Shown: positions 31,474 through 40,615, numbered from the stretch's first letter. The stretch is 64,000 nt of DNA from Falsiroseomonas tokyonensis (GCF_019024325.1 NZ_JAFNJS010000001.1:1282369-1346368), one strand, 5' to 3'. The notes: generated from the letters alone by a model not told the origin. A program made the numbers and translations.

Positions 31474-31553
31474 CTTTCGACAATGTCCTGCGTAAGGATC
31501 CCGCTGGCTGTACAGCAAGCGTGCGGGGAAATGAACGGGGCCGGGCGGTGGCT

Positions 31554-32408
31554 TCAGCGTGAGGCGCGCAGCTCCGCCATTTCCGCCCGCAGGGCGCGGA
31601 TCTCGGCCAGCAGCATCTGGCTGTCCAGATGCGCCGCGCTGCGCGCCGCATCGGTCGCCGCCTGGCTGGCGGCGGCATCGGCGGATTCGCGCTGCTCGCG
31701 CAGCGTCTGGATGGATTCCACGATGACGCCGATGAACAGGTTCAGCACCACGAAGGTGGCAATCAGGATGAAGGGCAGGAAGAAGACCAGCGCATAGGGC
31801 TCCGCCTCCATCGCCGGCTTCACGATATTCGCCCAGTCATCCAGCGTCATCAGCTGGAACAGGGTGAAGAAGGCGGCGCCGAGGCTGCCGAACTGCTCGG
31901 GCATCGCCTCCCCGAACAGTTTCACCGACATCACGGCGAAGACATAGAAGATCAGCACCATCAGCAGCACGATGCTGCCCATGCCCGGCAGCGCCGCCAG
32001 CATCGCCTCCACCACATTACGCAGCGAGGGCACGATGCTGATCAGCCGCAGCACCCGCAGCACGCGAAGTGCCCGTAGGACGGACAGCGCCCCGGTGGCC
32101 GGCGCCCAGGAAATGGCGACCACCAGCACGTCGAAGATGCCCCAGGGGTCGCGGAAGAAACGGCCGCGGAAGGCAAAGATCCGGAGCGCGATCTCGGCCG
32201 TGAAAATCCACAGCAGGCCGGTATCCACCGCATGCAGCAGCCCGCCCCAGCTTTCCATGATGGTGTCCGAGGTCTCGAGCCCGAGCGTGACTGCGTTCAG
32301 CACGATCAGCCCGATCACCACCCGCTGGAACAGGGGCGACAGGACCAGCCGCGCGACACGCGCGCGCGGCGTCTCCGCGGCATCGGCGGGGGTGAGGACT
32401 TCCTGCAT
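31554..32408 (-). CDS. Homotetrameric voltage-gated cation channel (BacNaV type)
   Basis: A 284-residue six-helix channel subunit. S1-S3 span about 28-105. S4 carries four arginines at three-residue spacing (R112, R115, R118, R121). S5 and the pore follow, then S6 (about 206-232) and a C-terminal coiled coil (about 235-282) typical of tetrameric BacNaV proteins. The selectivity filter reads TLDDWAN (188-194), where sodium-selective relatives have TLESW. Extra acidic residues at this point favour calcium in engineered channels, so calcium permeability is a fair inference. Confidence 0.9.
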   Translation of the reverse strand: MQEVLTPADAAETPRARVARLVLSPLFQRVVIGLIVLNAVTLGLETSDTIMESWGGLLHAVDTGLLWIFTAEIALRIFAFRGRFFRDPWGIFDVLVVAISWAPATGALSVLRALRVLRVLRLISIVPSLRNVVEAMLAALPGMGSIVLLMVLIFYVFAVMSVKLFGEAMPEQFGSLGAAFFTLFQLMTLDDWANIVKPAMEAEPYALVFFLPFILIATFVVLNLFIGVIVESIQTLREQRESADAAASQAATDAARSAAHLDSQMLLAEIRALRAEMAELRASR

Positions 32409-32480
32409 CGGATCGGGGCTTCCCTGGGCGGCGCGCAGGGAATGGCCTTTCCCCGCGCCGCGTTCAAGTCCCCGGAACGA

Positions 32481-33152
32481 TTACATCAGGATCGCGGGCA
32501 CGCCGAAGATATGGCGATGGAAATGCAGCAGCAGCGCCCAGAGCAGCAGCCCCACCAGCGGCGGCATCAGCCCGATCTCGCCCGGCACGAGCCGGTTGCG
32601 GCCGGCGGCGATGGCCGCGAAGGGGACGATGCTGGTGCGCGCGGCGAAGTCCGGCCAGGCCTGCGGATGCCGCGCCGCCAGCTTGGCGTCGATCGAGGGC
32701 ATGCCCGCCAGCGCCGTCACCAGGAAAGCGCCGAAGAAGACGAGGGAGGCGGCATCCCCATTGCCCAGAATGTGGATGCCGGCCCAGAGGGCGAAGGACC
32801 ACAGCATCGGGTGGCGGGTGACGCGCTGGATGCCGCGGGGTTCCTCCCCCAGCCCCTTGCCGCCCACCGCCGTGGGGTTGCGCTTGTGGCTGGTCATGAA
32901 CAGCACCAGCGTCGGCAGCATCAGCGCCGCCAGCACCCAGCGCAGCCCGGGCCCCGCGAACCACAGCGGCGTGGTCGGCGCCGCCCGCCAGGCCAGCACC
33001 AGGAGCGCGATGGAGACGACGGAGGCGAGGGAGAAGCCGATCATGAAGGCCTTCTCGCCCACCGCGCCGATCACCCGGGCCCGCAGCGCGGTGCCCGAAA
33101 TGCCGACATGCACGAAAATCCAGAGCAGGGCGGCGAGGATCAGCAGGGTCAT
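32481..33152 (-). CDS. NnrU family membrane protein
   Basis: A 223-residue polytopic membrane protein with about five to six hydrophobic segments. The NnrU pattern is clear: the opening segments, then RNPTAVGGKG, VTRHPMLWSFALWAGIHIL and the SIDAKL(A)-RHP region. NnrU was first seen beside nitric-oxide and nitrite reductase genes and is related to isoprenylcysteine methyltransferase-like and MAPEG-like membrane enzymes; its reaction is unknown. No denitrification genes are nearby. Confidence 0.85.
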   Translation of the reverse strand: MTLLILAALLWIFVHVGISGTALRARVIGAVGEKAFMIGFSLASVVSIALLVLAWRAAPTTPLWFAGPGLRWVLAALMLPTLVLFMTSHKRNPTAVGGKGLGEEPRGIQRVTRHPMLWSFALWAGIHILGNGDAASLVFFGAFLVTALAGMPSIDAKLAARHPQAWPDFAARTSIVPFAAIAAGRNRLVPGEIGLMPPLVGLLLWALLLHFHRHIFGVPAILM

Positions 33153-33182
33153 GATGCGGCACTCCGGCGATGGCCGGAGCAC

Positions 33183-33638
33183 TCAAGCAGGACGCCAGGC
33201 CCGGTGATAGGGATGGTTGGTGCGGATCGCCTGCACGCGGAACAATTGTTCGGCCAGCAGGCCCCGCACCAGGAAATGCGGCCAGGTCAGCGGGCCCAGC
33301 GAAAGACGGTGGTCGGCGCGGTCCAGCACCGCCTGGTCCAACCCCTCCGTCCCGCCGATCAGGTAGCAGACGGTCTGGGCCGCCTCGTCCCAGCGGGTGA
33401 CCAGCGCCGCGAATTGCTCCGTGCTCGGCGCCTTGCCGCCGAGGTCCATCGCCACGACGAAGGCCGGATCGGGCAGGGCGGCGAGCAGGGCCGCACCTTC
33501 CCGCCGGCGGATCTCGGCGGGGTTGCCGCCCTGCGCCTCCGGCAGTTCGGTCACCGCCAGGGCCGGGCGGAGCCGGGCCGCGTGCTGTTCGAACAGCGCG
33601 CGTTCCGGCCCCGGCTTCATCCGGCCGATGGCGATCAG
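33183..33638 (-). CDS. rlmH: 23S rRNA (pseudouridine-1915-N3) methyltransferase, start uncertain
   Basis: A SPOUT-family methyltransferase modifying pseudouridine 1915 of 23S rRNA. The conserved parts are all here: [50 protein letters not shown] and the final HPYHR. The expected N-terminus ([11 protein letters not shown]) has no ATG, GTG or TTG before it. A CTG at 33638 lies 7 nt after an AGGGG ribosome site and would give 151 residues, close to the family's normal 155. Other choices are an ATG at 33698 with no ribosome site, or one at 33620 that loses the first strand. It follows rsfS by about 10 nt. Confidence 0.85.
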   Translation of the reverse strand: MIAIGRMKPGPERALFEQHAARLRPALAVTELPEAQGGNPAEIRRREGAALLAALPDPAFVVAMDLGGKAPSTEQFAALVTRWDEAAQTVCYLIGGTEGLDQAVLDRADHRLSLGPLTWPHFLVRGLLAEQLFRVQAIRTNHPYHRAWRPA

Positions 33639-33648
33639 CCGGGCACCC

Positions 33649-35193
33649 CTAGACGTCGTCGTCCTCCTCGATGCCCGGCTCCGGCACGCTGCCGTCATCG
33701 GGCAGGGGCGTGCGGTCCTCCTCCGTCGCGGCGGCGGGGCTGTCCGGGCCCCACATCCGCTCCAGCCCGTACAGCGCGCGGGCTTCGGGCTTGAACAGAT
33801 GCACGACCAGGTCGCCGGCATCGATCAGCACCCAGTCCGGGGAGGCCTGGGTGGCGTCGCGGCGCAGCTTCAGGCCTTCCTTCTCGAAGGCCTCCTCCAG
33901 ATGCGTGGCGATGGCCTGCATCTGGCGGTCGGATTGCGCGGTGGCGATCACCAGGCAGTCCGCATAGTCGGCGCGGCCGGTGACATCCAGCACCAGGATG
34001 TTCTCGGCCTTGTCGGCATCCAGGCTTTCGCGCGCGGCGGCGACCAGCCGGTCGAGCAGCGCGGGTTCCACCTTCTGGCGCTCCCGGCGCGCGGGGCGCG
34101 GGCCAGAGGCGGTCTCGGCCTCGGCGGGCGCCTGGTCGATCGGCGGCTCGGCGGGCGGTTCCTCGGGAGTCGGCACCAGCGGCTCCGCCTTCTTCTTCCG
34201 CGCCGCGCGGGGTTTGGGCGCGGGCGGCGGAGGGGCGGATTCCTCCGGGGCGGGTTCCGGGGTCGCCGCCACGGCCGCCTTCGGCTTGCGGGTGGCGCGC
34301 GGCTTGGCGGCGGGCGCCGGCTCGGCCGGTACCGCGGCCATGAGCTCCGGCGCCTCGGCGGGCTTCGCCTTGCGCGTGGCGCGCGGCTTTGGCGCGGGCG
34401 CTTCTGCCGCTGGCGCGGGCTTGGCGGAGGCTTTTGGCTTGGCGGCGCGCTTTGCGGCGGCCTTGGGCTTGGCGACGGCCTTGGCGGGCGCCGTCGTCTT
34501 GGCGGCGGGCTTTGCAGCCGCCTTCGGCTTGGCCACAGCCTTGGCAGGCGCCTTGGCCTTGGCAGCCGGCTTTGCGGCGGCCTTCGGCTTGGCAGCGGGT
34601 TTCGCCGCGGCCTTCGGCTTGGCAACAGCCTTGGCGGGCGCCTTGGCCTTGGCAGCGGGCTTTGCGGCGGCCTTCGGCTTGGCGGCAGCCTTGGCGGGCG
34701 CCTTGGCCTTGGCAGCGGGCTTCGCGGCGGCCTTCGGCTTGGCAGCAGCCTTGGCGGGCGCCTTGGCCTTGGCAGCCGGCTTCGCGGCGGCCTTCGGCTT
34801 GGCAGCGGGCTTTGCGGCGGCCTTCGGCTTGGCGGCAGCCTTGGCGGGCGCCTTGGCCTTGGCAGCCGGCTTCGTGGCGGCCTTCGGCTTGGCGGCAGCC
34901 TTGGTGGGCGCCTTGGCCTTGGCAGCCGGCTTCGCGGCGGCCTTCGGCTTGGCAGCGGGCTTTGCGGCGGCCTTCGGCTTGGCGGCAGCCTTGGCGGGCG
35001 CCTTGGCCTTGGCAGCCGGCTTCGCCGCAGCCTTCGGCTTGGCCGCGGTGCGGGTGCTGGTGGCCTGGCGCGCGGCGAGGGCGCGGGGGCGGGGAGTCGC
35101 GGACTCCTCCGTCAGCGGCTCAGGTTTTTGTGGTGTGCGGGCGATGGCCGCCTCCTCTGGTCGAATGCGTTTCGGCAGGCTGTAGCACAACAT
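33649..35193 (-). CDS. rsfS: Ribosome silencing factor RsfS with a long histone H1-like N-terminal tail
   Basis: A 514-residue protein. The RsfS domain fills only about residues 380-490 ([56 protein letters not shown]). It binds L14 and blocks 50S/30S joining. Ahead of it lie about 205 residues (about 50-255) of an almost pure Ala/Lys/Pro repeat with a 20-residue period, then more basic Ala/Pro linkers with KPRATRK boxes. Ordinary RsfS is about 110-150 residues. The tail resembles AlgP or H1-like nucleic-acid-binding domains. The whole frame is continuous in the same strand as nadD and rlmH, so the fusion looks real; an internal start giving a short RsfS as well is possible. Confidence 0.85.
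   Translation of the reverse strand: MLCYSLPKRIRPEEAAIARTPQKPEPLTEESATPRPRALAARQATSTRTAAKPKAAAKPAAKAKAPAKAAAKPKAAAKPAAKPKAAAKPAAKAKAPTKAAAKPKAATKPAAKAKAPAKAAAKPKAAAKPAAKPKAAAKPAAKAKAPAKAAAKPKAAAKPAAKAKAPAKAAAKPKAAAKPAAKAKAPAKAVAKPKAAAKPAAKPKAAAKPAAKAKAPAKAVAKPKAAAKPAAKTTAPAKAVAKPKAAAKRAAKPKASAKPAPAAEAPAPKPRATRKAKPAEAPELMAAVPAEPAPAAKPRATRKPKAAVAATPEPAPEESAPPPPAPKPRAARKKKAEPLVPTPEEPPAEPPIDQAPAEAETASGPRPARRERQKVEPALLDRLVAAARESLDADKAENILVLDVTGRADYADCLVIATAQSDRQMQAIATHLEEAFEKEGLKLRRDATQASPDWVLIDAGDLVVHLFKPEARALYGLERMWGPDSPAAATEEDRTPLPDDGSVPEPGIEEDDDV
34434..35046 (-). repeat. 60-bp tandem repeat array inside rsfS
   Basis: About ten imperfect units of 60 bp (20 codons) repeat head to tail, each coding a [24 protein letters not shown] block; some units carry a 30-bp half-unit insertion. 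Substitutions are mostly silent or exchange Ala for Val or Thr. The array stays in frame on the coding strand and keeps other frames open too. It is a likely hot spot for length change by slippage, and for sequencing or assembly error. Confidence 0.9.
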
Positions 35194-35199
35194 GCGAGG

Positions 35200-35802
35200 T
35201 CATGCCGCGTTCGTCGCGGCGCGAATTGCGGTGGCGGAGGCGGGATGCTCCGTGCTCGGCACGAAGCACCAGGGCGCATGCCCCGGCACCTTGCCCTGCA
35301 GCAGGGCGCCAGGCCGCCGCCGGTGCCGCGCCAGGCGATGCGCGGCCTGGCTCGCCAGCGCCCGCCGCGTCCAGCCGGGGCGCGGTAGCACGGCAATGGG
35401 CGTCTCGGCCGCAATCTCCTCCCAGCCCTGCCAGCGCGGCAGCTGGCACAGGTTGTCGGCGCCGATCACCAGCACGAAGCGCGCGCGCCGAAAATGCCGC
35501 CGCAGCGCCCGCAGCGTATCCACCGTGTAGCGCGTGCCGAGCGCGGCCTCGATCGCCGTGGCGCGTATGCGGCGCCCATCGGCGATGGCCCGCGCCGAGT
35601 CCAGCCGCGCGGCCAGCGGCGCCATGCCGCGCGCCGGCTTCAGCGGATTGCCGGGCGAGACCATCAGCCAGACCTCGTCCAGCCGCAGCGCGCGGCGCAC
35701 CCGCTCCGCCACATGGCGATGCCCGGCATGGGCCGGGTTGAAGCTGCCGCCGAGCAGGCCGATCCGCCGACGGCGGCGATCGCCCCGCGGATTGAGCGTC
35801 AC
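35200..35802 (-). CDS. nadD: Nicotinate-nucleotide adenylyltransferase
   Basis: A 200-residue enzyme joining ATP and nicotinate mononucleotide in NAD synthesis. The nucleotidyltransferase motif GGSFNPAHAGH (18-28) and the C-terminal STEHPASATAIRA version of the SxTxIR motif are present, as is FVLVIGADNL. The start is a GTG behind TGAGG, 4 nt after the preceding gene's stop. It belongs to the proA-FAH-like-nadD-rsfS-rlmH run. Confidence 0.93.
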   Translation of the reverse strand: MTLNPRGDRRRRRIGLLGGSFNPAHAGHRHVAERVRRALRLDEVWLMVSPGNPLKPARGMAPLAARLDSARAIADGRRIRATAIEAALGTRYTVDTLRALRRHFRRARFVLVIGADNLCQLPRWQGWEEIAAETPIAVLPRPGWTRRALASQAAHRLARHRRRPGALLQGKVPGHAPWCFVPSTEHPASATAIRAATNAA

Positions 35803-35806
35803 GACC

Positions 35807-36664
35807 TCATCGGATCCGCACGCTGACCGTCACCGGCGCGTCCAGCAGCCCGGTATAGGTGGCGGCATAGTCGTGCCCCGCCTGCGCCGGGAGGGCGGGC
35901 GAGAAGCCGCCGAGGGAGACATATTCGCCCGCCCGCAGCCGCAGCCCCTGGGCGCGCAGATCCTCCACCAGCCAGGCGAGCGCGGCCAGCGGATGGCCGA
36001 GCAGCGCGCTGCCCGGCGCCCGCGCCACCTCCCGCCCGTCATCGGTCAGCGTCACCACCATGGAGGCCAGCCGCGCCGCGAATTCCGGCGTGGCCTGCAC
36101 GGGAATCTCCTCGCCCAGCACGCCGAGCCGGGCGCCGACATTGATCGAGACCAGCAGCGGGCCGGACCAGGCGGTGCCGGCGCCATGCACCAGGTCGGGC
36201 AGCTCGATGAAGGGAATCACGGCGTCCAGGTGGCGCAGCAGCGCCACGGGGTCGCGGCCGGCTTCGTTCACCCCCTCATCCCGCACGCGCACCAGCAGGT
36301 CGCTTTCCACCGAGGGGACGATGCCGAAGCCGGCCTGGATCTCGGCGCCGGAGCGGGCGCGGACGGTGCCGTGGAAGATGGCGCCGGCCACCGGATGCGG
36401 CACGCCGAAACGCTGCTGCGCGGTGGCATTGGTCAGCCCCACCTTCCAGCCGACGCGGTCGCCCCAGGGCTGCGCCAGCACCGCCACAAGCCGGTCCCGC
36501 GCGCAGGTCGCATCGGCCAGCGTCATGCCGGGGGGCGGCAGCGGCGCCGCGCGGCGTTCCAGGATGGCGGCGGCAAGCCGCGCCACCTCCGGCACCTCCG
36601 GACAGGCGGCGAAGGCGGGGGCGGCGAGCAGCGCAAGGGCGGCGGCGGCGGCGGCGGTCTTCAT
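35807..36664 (-). CDS. Secreted FAH/2-keto-4-pentenoate hydratase-like protein
   Basis: A 285-residue protein whose mature part resembles 2-keto-4-pentenoate hydratase (MhpD/FAH superfamily): WGDRVGWKVGLTNATAQQRFGV, the acidic VESDLLVRVRDEG and AVIPFIELPDL. It begins with a clear Sec signal peptide (1-19, ending AFA-A), unusual for an enzyme class that is normally cytoplasmic. It is inserted between proA and nadD, which are usually adjacent. The periplasmic role is unknown and no partner catabolic genes lie nearby. Confidence 0.78.
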   Translation of the reverse strand: MKTAAAAAALALLAAPAFAACPEVPEVARLAAAILERRAAPLPPPGMTLADATCARDRLVAVLAQPWGDRVGWKVGLTNATAQQRFGVPHPVAGAIFHGTVRARSGAEIQAGFGIVPSVESDLLVRVRDEGVNEAGRDPVALLRHLDAVIPFIELPDLVHGAGTAWSGPLLVSINVGARLGVLGEEIPVQATPEFAARLASMVVTLTDDGREVARAPGSALLGHPLAALAWLVEDLRAQGLRLRAGEYVSLGGFSPALPAQAGHDYAATYTGLLDAPVTVSVRIR

Positions 36665-36697
36665 GATCTTGTTTCCCCCCTTCCTCGGCAGGCCCGG

Positions 36698-37963
36698 TCA
36701 GGGCCGTGTCTGTCCCGTTCCGATCACCTGGTAGCGGAATGTGCACAGCTGCTCCGGCCCCACCGGGCCGCGCGCATGCAGCCGGCCGGTGGCGATGCCG
36801 ATCTCCGCGCCGAAGCCGAATTCCCCGCCGTCGCAGAACTGCGTCGAGGCATTGTGCATGCCCACGGCAGACGAAAGCCGGGCCAGGAAATCCGCCGCCA
36901 CGGCGTCATCCTGGGTGATGATCGCCTCGGTATGCTCGCTGCCGAAGCGGGCGATGTGGTCCAGCGCCGCCTCCAGGCCATCGACCACCTTCACCGAGAG
37001 CACCGCATCCAGCCATTCGGTGGCGAAATCCGCCTCCGTCGCCGGCGCCAGCTCCGGCAGAATGGCCCGCGCGCGATCATCGGCGCGGAAATCGCAGCCC
37101 AGTGCGCGCAGGTCCTGCACCAGGATCGGCAGCAGGGAGGGCGCGATGGCAGCGTCGATCAGCAGCGTCTCGGTGGCGCCGCAGACGCCGGTGCGGCGCA
37201 TCTTCGCATTGGCCAGGATGCGGCGCGCCATTTCCGGGTCGGCGGCGGCGTGGATGTAGGTGTGGCACAGGCCCTCGGCATGGGCGAGGACCGGCACGCG
37301 CGCCTCCTCCTGCACCCGCTGCACCAGGCCCTTGCCGCCGCGCGGGATGATCAGGTCGATCAGCCCGGCGGCGCGCAGCATGGCGGCGACGAAGGCGCGA
37401 TCGGCGGTCGGTGCTACCTGCACCGCGGCCTCCGGCAGGCCGGCGGCGCGCAGGCCTTCCACCATGCAGCCATGGATAGCCGCCGCGCTGCGCAGCGATT
37501 CCTTGCCGCCGCGCAGGATCACGGCGCTGCCCGCCTTCAGGCACAGCGCCGCGGCATCGGCGCCGACATTGGGGCGGCTTTCATAGATCATGCCGATGAC
37601 GCCAAGCGGTTGCGCCACGCGGCGGATCACCAGGCCATTGGGGCGCGTCCATTCGGACAGCACGCGGCCCACCGGGTCGGGCAGCGCCGCCACTTCCTCC
37701 ACCGCGCAGGCCATCGCCTCCACCCGCGCCGGCGTCAGCGCCAGGCGGTCGCGGAAGGCGGGGGAGAGGTCGGGGGCGGCGGCCAGGTCCTCGGCATTCG
37801 CAGCCAGAACCAGATCCGACCGGGCGCGGAGCGCGGCGGCGGCGGCCATCAGCGCCGCATCCCGCTGCGGTCGCGGCGCCGTGGCGAGGCTGCGGGCCGC
37901 ATCGCGGGCGGCACGGGCAGCGGTCTCGAGCAGGCGGGCAACCTCGTCGGCCAGGGCGTTCAT
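36698..37963 (-). CDS. proA: Gamma-glutamyl phosphate reductase
   Basis: A 421-residue NADPH-dependent enzyme of proline synthesis, acting after ProB. The catalytic cysteine lies in [44 protein letters not shown] (about residues 129-158) and the C-terminal [16 protein letters not shown] are typical. The ATG at 37963 has AGGAGA 8 nt upstream. proB is encoded 2.7 kb away on the same strand, separated by three secreted-protein genes, so the usual proBA pair has been split. Confidence 0.96.
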   Translation of the reverse strand: MNALADEVARLLETAARAARDAARSLATAPRPQRDAALMAAAAALRARSDLVLAANAEDLAAAPDLSPAFRDRLALTPARVEAMACAVEEVAALPDPVGRVLSEWTRPNGLVIRRVAQPLGVIGMIYESRPNVGADAAALCLKAGSAVILRGGKESLRSAAAIHGCMVEGLRAAGLPEAAVQVAPTADRAFVAAMLRAAGLIDLIIPRGGKGLVQRVQEEARVPVLAHAEGLCHTYIHAAADPEMARRILANAKMRRTGVCGATETLLIDAAIAPSLLPILVQDLRALGCDFRADDRARAILPELAPATEADFATEWLDAVLSVKVVDGLEAALDHIARFGSEHTEAIITQDDAVAADFLARLSSAVGMHNASTQFCDGGEFGFGAEIGIATGRLHARGPVGPEQLCTFRYQVIGTGQTRP

Positions 37964-38211
37964 GGCGATATCTCCTGCCCCGAGAGGTAGCGCGTGGCCG
38001 GCGGGGAGGGAAGCACACTCGGTTACCGAGGCCGCAGGTGGTTGTAACAGGGGCTGGCGCAAGGCACCTCACGCCCGCGTGTCATCATCCTGCCTTATGG
38101 CGACGATGCGGTCTTGCGATTGGGGCGAAACGAGGACGGGGACTATCTCACCGCCAACGCCGCCGCTCCTGACGAAGGATGCCCCGGCAGAGACGAGTTG
38201 AGGATAAGAGA

Positions 38212-38574
38212 ATGACCCGCATCAATCGCATCGCCACGGCGATGTTCGCCGCCGGAGCCCTGAGCTTCGCGGTGCCCGCCCTGGCCCAGGACGTTTCTTA
38301 CCCCCGCGTGGTCGGGACTGGTGAGAATGCTTCCGTGGAGTATGGCCCTGCTGGTTCCCGTAACACGCTGGGCGGTGGCGCGGTGGTCGTGGCCACCGGC
38401 CATGACGGCCGCTGGCGCATCACCCATACCGATCCGAGCTACGCCCAGCGCGCCCCGAACGGCCTGGTACCGGTGACGGTGGGCAGCGGCGAGAACGCGA
38501 ACACCGCCTGGGTTCCGGCCGGCGTCGCGCCGACCACCGGCCTGGCGGGCAGCTTCGCCGGCACGGGTGGCTGA
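38212..38574 (+). CDS. Small secreted protein, tandem paralogue 1
   Basis: A 120-residue product with a Sec signal peptide (1-25, ending ALAQ). The mature domain holds VVGTGENASVEYGPAGS, a histidine-containing middle (WRITHTDPSY) and GLVPVTVGSGENANTAWVP. The two VGTGEN/VGSGEN blocks look like an internal beta repeat. No known domain was recognised. The ATG at 38212 follows GAGGATAAGAG. It is very similar in layout to the next gene, with which it forms a rightward pair against the flow of the surrounding pro/nad genes. Confidence 0.8.
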   Translation: MTRINRIATAMFAAGALSFAVPALAQDVSYPRVVGTGENASVEYGPAGSRNTLGGGAVVVATGHDGRWRITHTDPSYAQRAPNGLVPVTVGSGENANTAWVPAGVAPTTGLAGSFAGTGG

Positions 38575-38677
38575 TCCGGCATCCGGCCGAGCCACTGAAT
38601 AGAGACAGAGCGGGCGGCGGCCATGGGGCCGCGCCCGAGAGGGGGCCAGGACGGCCCAAGCAGATAGGATGATCGAG

Positions 38678-39040
38678 ATGACCCGCTTCAATCGCATTGC
38701 CGCCGCGGCCCTGGCCGCCGCCACCGTGTCCCTGGCCGCCCCGGCCTTCGCCCAGACCATCGCCGAGAACAGCTACTTCCCGCAGGTGGTCGGCAGCGGC
38801 GAGAACGCTTCCGTGGTCTACGGCCCTGCCGCATCGCAGAACGTCGTGGGCGGCGGTGCCGTCTCGGTGACCGAGGAGCCGAATGGCAGCGTGCATATCC
38901 GCCATACGGACAGCAGCTTCGTGCAGCAGGGCCGCCAGGGCCTGGTGCCGGTGACGGTGGGCTCGGGCGAGAGCCAGCGCACCGTCTGGGTGCCCCAGGC
39001 CGAGGCCACGCCGCGCGCGGCGACCGGCTTCCGCGGCTGA
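38678..39040 (+). CDS. Small secreted protein, tandem paralogue 2
   Basis: Also 120 residues if started at the ATG at 38678, matching its paralogue (MTRFNRIAA against MTRINRIAT); an ATG at 38669 would add three residues. Signal peptide 1-25 ends AFAQ. The mature part repeats the same blocks: VVGSGENASVVYGPAAS, VHIRHTDSSF and GLVPVTVGSGESQRTVWVP. A strong intrinsic terminator follows 23 bp after the stop. Function is unknown; the shared H-T-D centre and paired VGSGE blocks are the only conserved marks. Confidence 0.8.
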   Translation: MTRFNRIAAAALAAATVSLAAPAFAQTIAENSYFPQVVGSGENASVVYGPAASQNVVGGGAVSVTEEPNGSVHIRHTDSSFVQQGRQGLVPVTVGSGESQRTVWVPQAEATPRAATGFRG

Positions 39041-39063
39041 TACCAGCGCCATCGACGTGAGAG

Positions 39064-39091
39064 GGGGCGGTCCGCAAGGGCCGCCCCTTTT
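39064..39091 (+). terminator. Rho-independent terminator after the secreted paralogue pair
   Basis: A perfect 10-bp stem (one G-T pair) of GGGGCGGTCC and GGGCCGCCCC closes a GCAA tetraloop and is followed by TTTT. It ends the rightward paralogue pair and lies just before the convergent stop of the substrate-binding protein gene. Confidence 0.88.
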
Positions 39092-39100
39092 GCATGCGCG

Positions 39101-40615
39101 CTACCGGTTCACCCGCAGGCCCGCAAAACGAATAATGCCGTCGGGGCTCGGCACGAAACCCTCAACGCCGCGGCGCATCGCCCAGAACCAGCGGTGGTGA
39201 TACAGCATCAGATGCGGGCGGTCTGCCAGCCAGATCGTCGCCGCTTCCCGGTACAGCGCGTGGCGGCGCGCCGTCTCCGTCACCTGCCGCGCCTCCGCGA
39301 ACAGCGCATCGACGCGCGGATTGGCGTATTGGCCCCAGTTCAGGAAGCCGTTGGAGGCCAGCCAGAAGCTGATATTGCCATCCGGATCCGGCCGGCCGGA
39401 CCAGATGGCGATCGCGGCCTCATAATCGCCGCGCCGCGTCGCGGCCACCATGGCGCCGGATTCCAGCGTCTCGATGCTGATGTCGAAGCCGCCTTCCGCC
39501 GCCATGGCCTGGATGATCTGCGCCACCTGCGATTCCACCGGCTGGTTCGGCACCTTCAGCGTGAAGGCGACGCGGTCGTGCCCGGCCTCCCGCAGCAGGG
39601 CGCGCGCCCGGGCCGGGTCGCGCGGCGGCGGGGCGAGGTCGGCGAAGTGATAGGCGGTGCCCGGCGCTTCCGGCTGGTTGTTGGCCAGGAACCGGCCCTC
39701 CAGCGCCACCTGGTTGATGATGCTGCGGTCGATGCTGCGCTCAAAAGCCTCCCGCACCCGCGGATCGGCGCCCAGCGGGCGCTGCGCCAGCGGGCCGTTG
39801 CCGACATTGATGCTGAGCGTCTGGTACGCGATGGAATCGCCGGCGACGAGGCGCAGGCGCTGGTCGCGCTCGACCGAGGGCAGGTCCACCGGCGCCACGC
39901 GCTCGATCAGGTCGAGCTGGCCGGCACGCAGGTTCAGCAGGCGGACATTGTTGTCGGGGATCGGCAGGAAGACCAGGCGATCGGCATGGATATTCGCGGC
40001 ATTCCAGTGGCCCGCGAATTTTCCGAATTCAATCCGATCCTGAGCGACGCGGCGTGTCAGCCGGAAGGGGCCGGAGCAGACCGGGTTCTCCCCCACCCGC
40101 TCCGCCATCGGCAGCACGGCGGGGGAGAGCATCATGCCGGCCCGGTCGGACAGTACGGAAAGCAGCGGCGCGAAGGGTTCGGACAGCACCAGGCGAACGG
40201 TGCGCGCATCCGGCGTCTGCACTTCGGAGACCTGCTGCAATTCGGTGCGGCGACGGCTTTCGCGGGCGGTGCGGTAGCGGTCGAGATTGGCCTTCACCGC
40301 AGCGGCGTCGATCGGCGCGCCATCCTGGAAGCGGGCGCCTTCGCGCAGCGTCAGGGTCAGGGCGCGGCCATCCGGCGCCCATTCCCAGGCGGTGGCGAGC
40401 TCGGGGCGGAACTGCAGGTCCGGCCCCACATCGACCAGCTTGTCGCACATGGCGGCAAAGACCACGCGCTCGACGAAGCTGCCGGATTGCGCGGGATCGA
40501 GCACGGCGGGGTCGGCGCCGATGCCGATGCGCAAGGTGGTCGGCGCGGCGCCGGTCTGGGCCAGCGCGGGCTGCGCCAGAAGCAGCAGGGCGGCGAGGGA
40601 AAGGGCACGGCGCAT
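39101..40615 (-). CDS. ABC transporter substrate-binding protein, family 5
   Basis: A 504-residue periplasmic solute-binding protein of the peptide/nickel/opine (SBP_bac_5, DppA/OppA-like) type. The signal peptide (1-19) ends ALAQ. The family motif TLTLREGARFQDGAPIDAAAVKANLDR (about residues 86-112) is clear, as is RVREAFERSIDR. No permease or ATPase genes adjoin it, so it is either an orphan receptor or works with a transporter encoded elsewhere. The substrate is unknown. It has the same orientation as proB but a separate 100-bp spacer. Confidence 0.88.
   Translation of the reverse strand: MRRALSLAALLLLAQPALAQTGAAPTTLRIGIGADPAVLDPAQSGSFVERVVFAAMCDKLVDVGPDLQFRPELATAWEWAPDGRALTLTLREGARFQDGAPIDAAAVKANLDRYRTARESRRRTELQQVSEVQTPDARTVRLVLSEPFAPLLSVLSDRAGMMLSPAVLPMAERVGENPVCSGPFRLTRRVAQDRIEFGKFAGHWNAANIHADRLVFLPIPDNNVRLLNLRAGQLDLIERVAPVDLPSVERDQRLRLVAGDSIAYQTLSINVGNGPLAQRPLGADPRVREAFERSIDRSIINQVALEGRFLANNQPEAPGTAYHFADLAPPPRDPARARALLREAGHDRVAFTLKVPNQPVESQVAQIIQAMAAEGGFDISIETLESGAMVAATRRGDYEAAIAIWSGRPDPDGNISFWLASNGFLNWGQYANPRVDALFAEARQVTETARRHALYREAATIWLADRPHLMLYHHRWFWAMRRGVEGFVPSPDGIIRFAGLRVNR

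Noticed and set aside
34434..35046. Regular repeats that might be a CRISPR array
   Set aside because: Units are contiguous, with no unique spacers, and form an in-frame coding repeat.
33980..35185. A forward frame coding hydrophobic Ala/Leu/Gly repeats that looks like a membrane protein
   Set aside because: It is the mirror of the rsfS Lys/Ala/Pro repeat array; the opposite strand carries the RsfS domain in frame.
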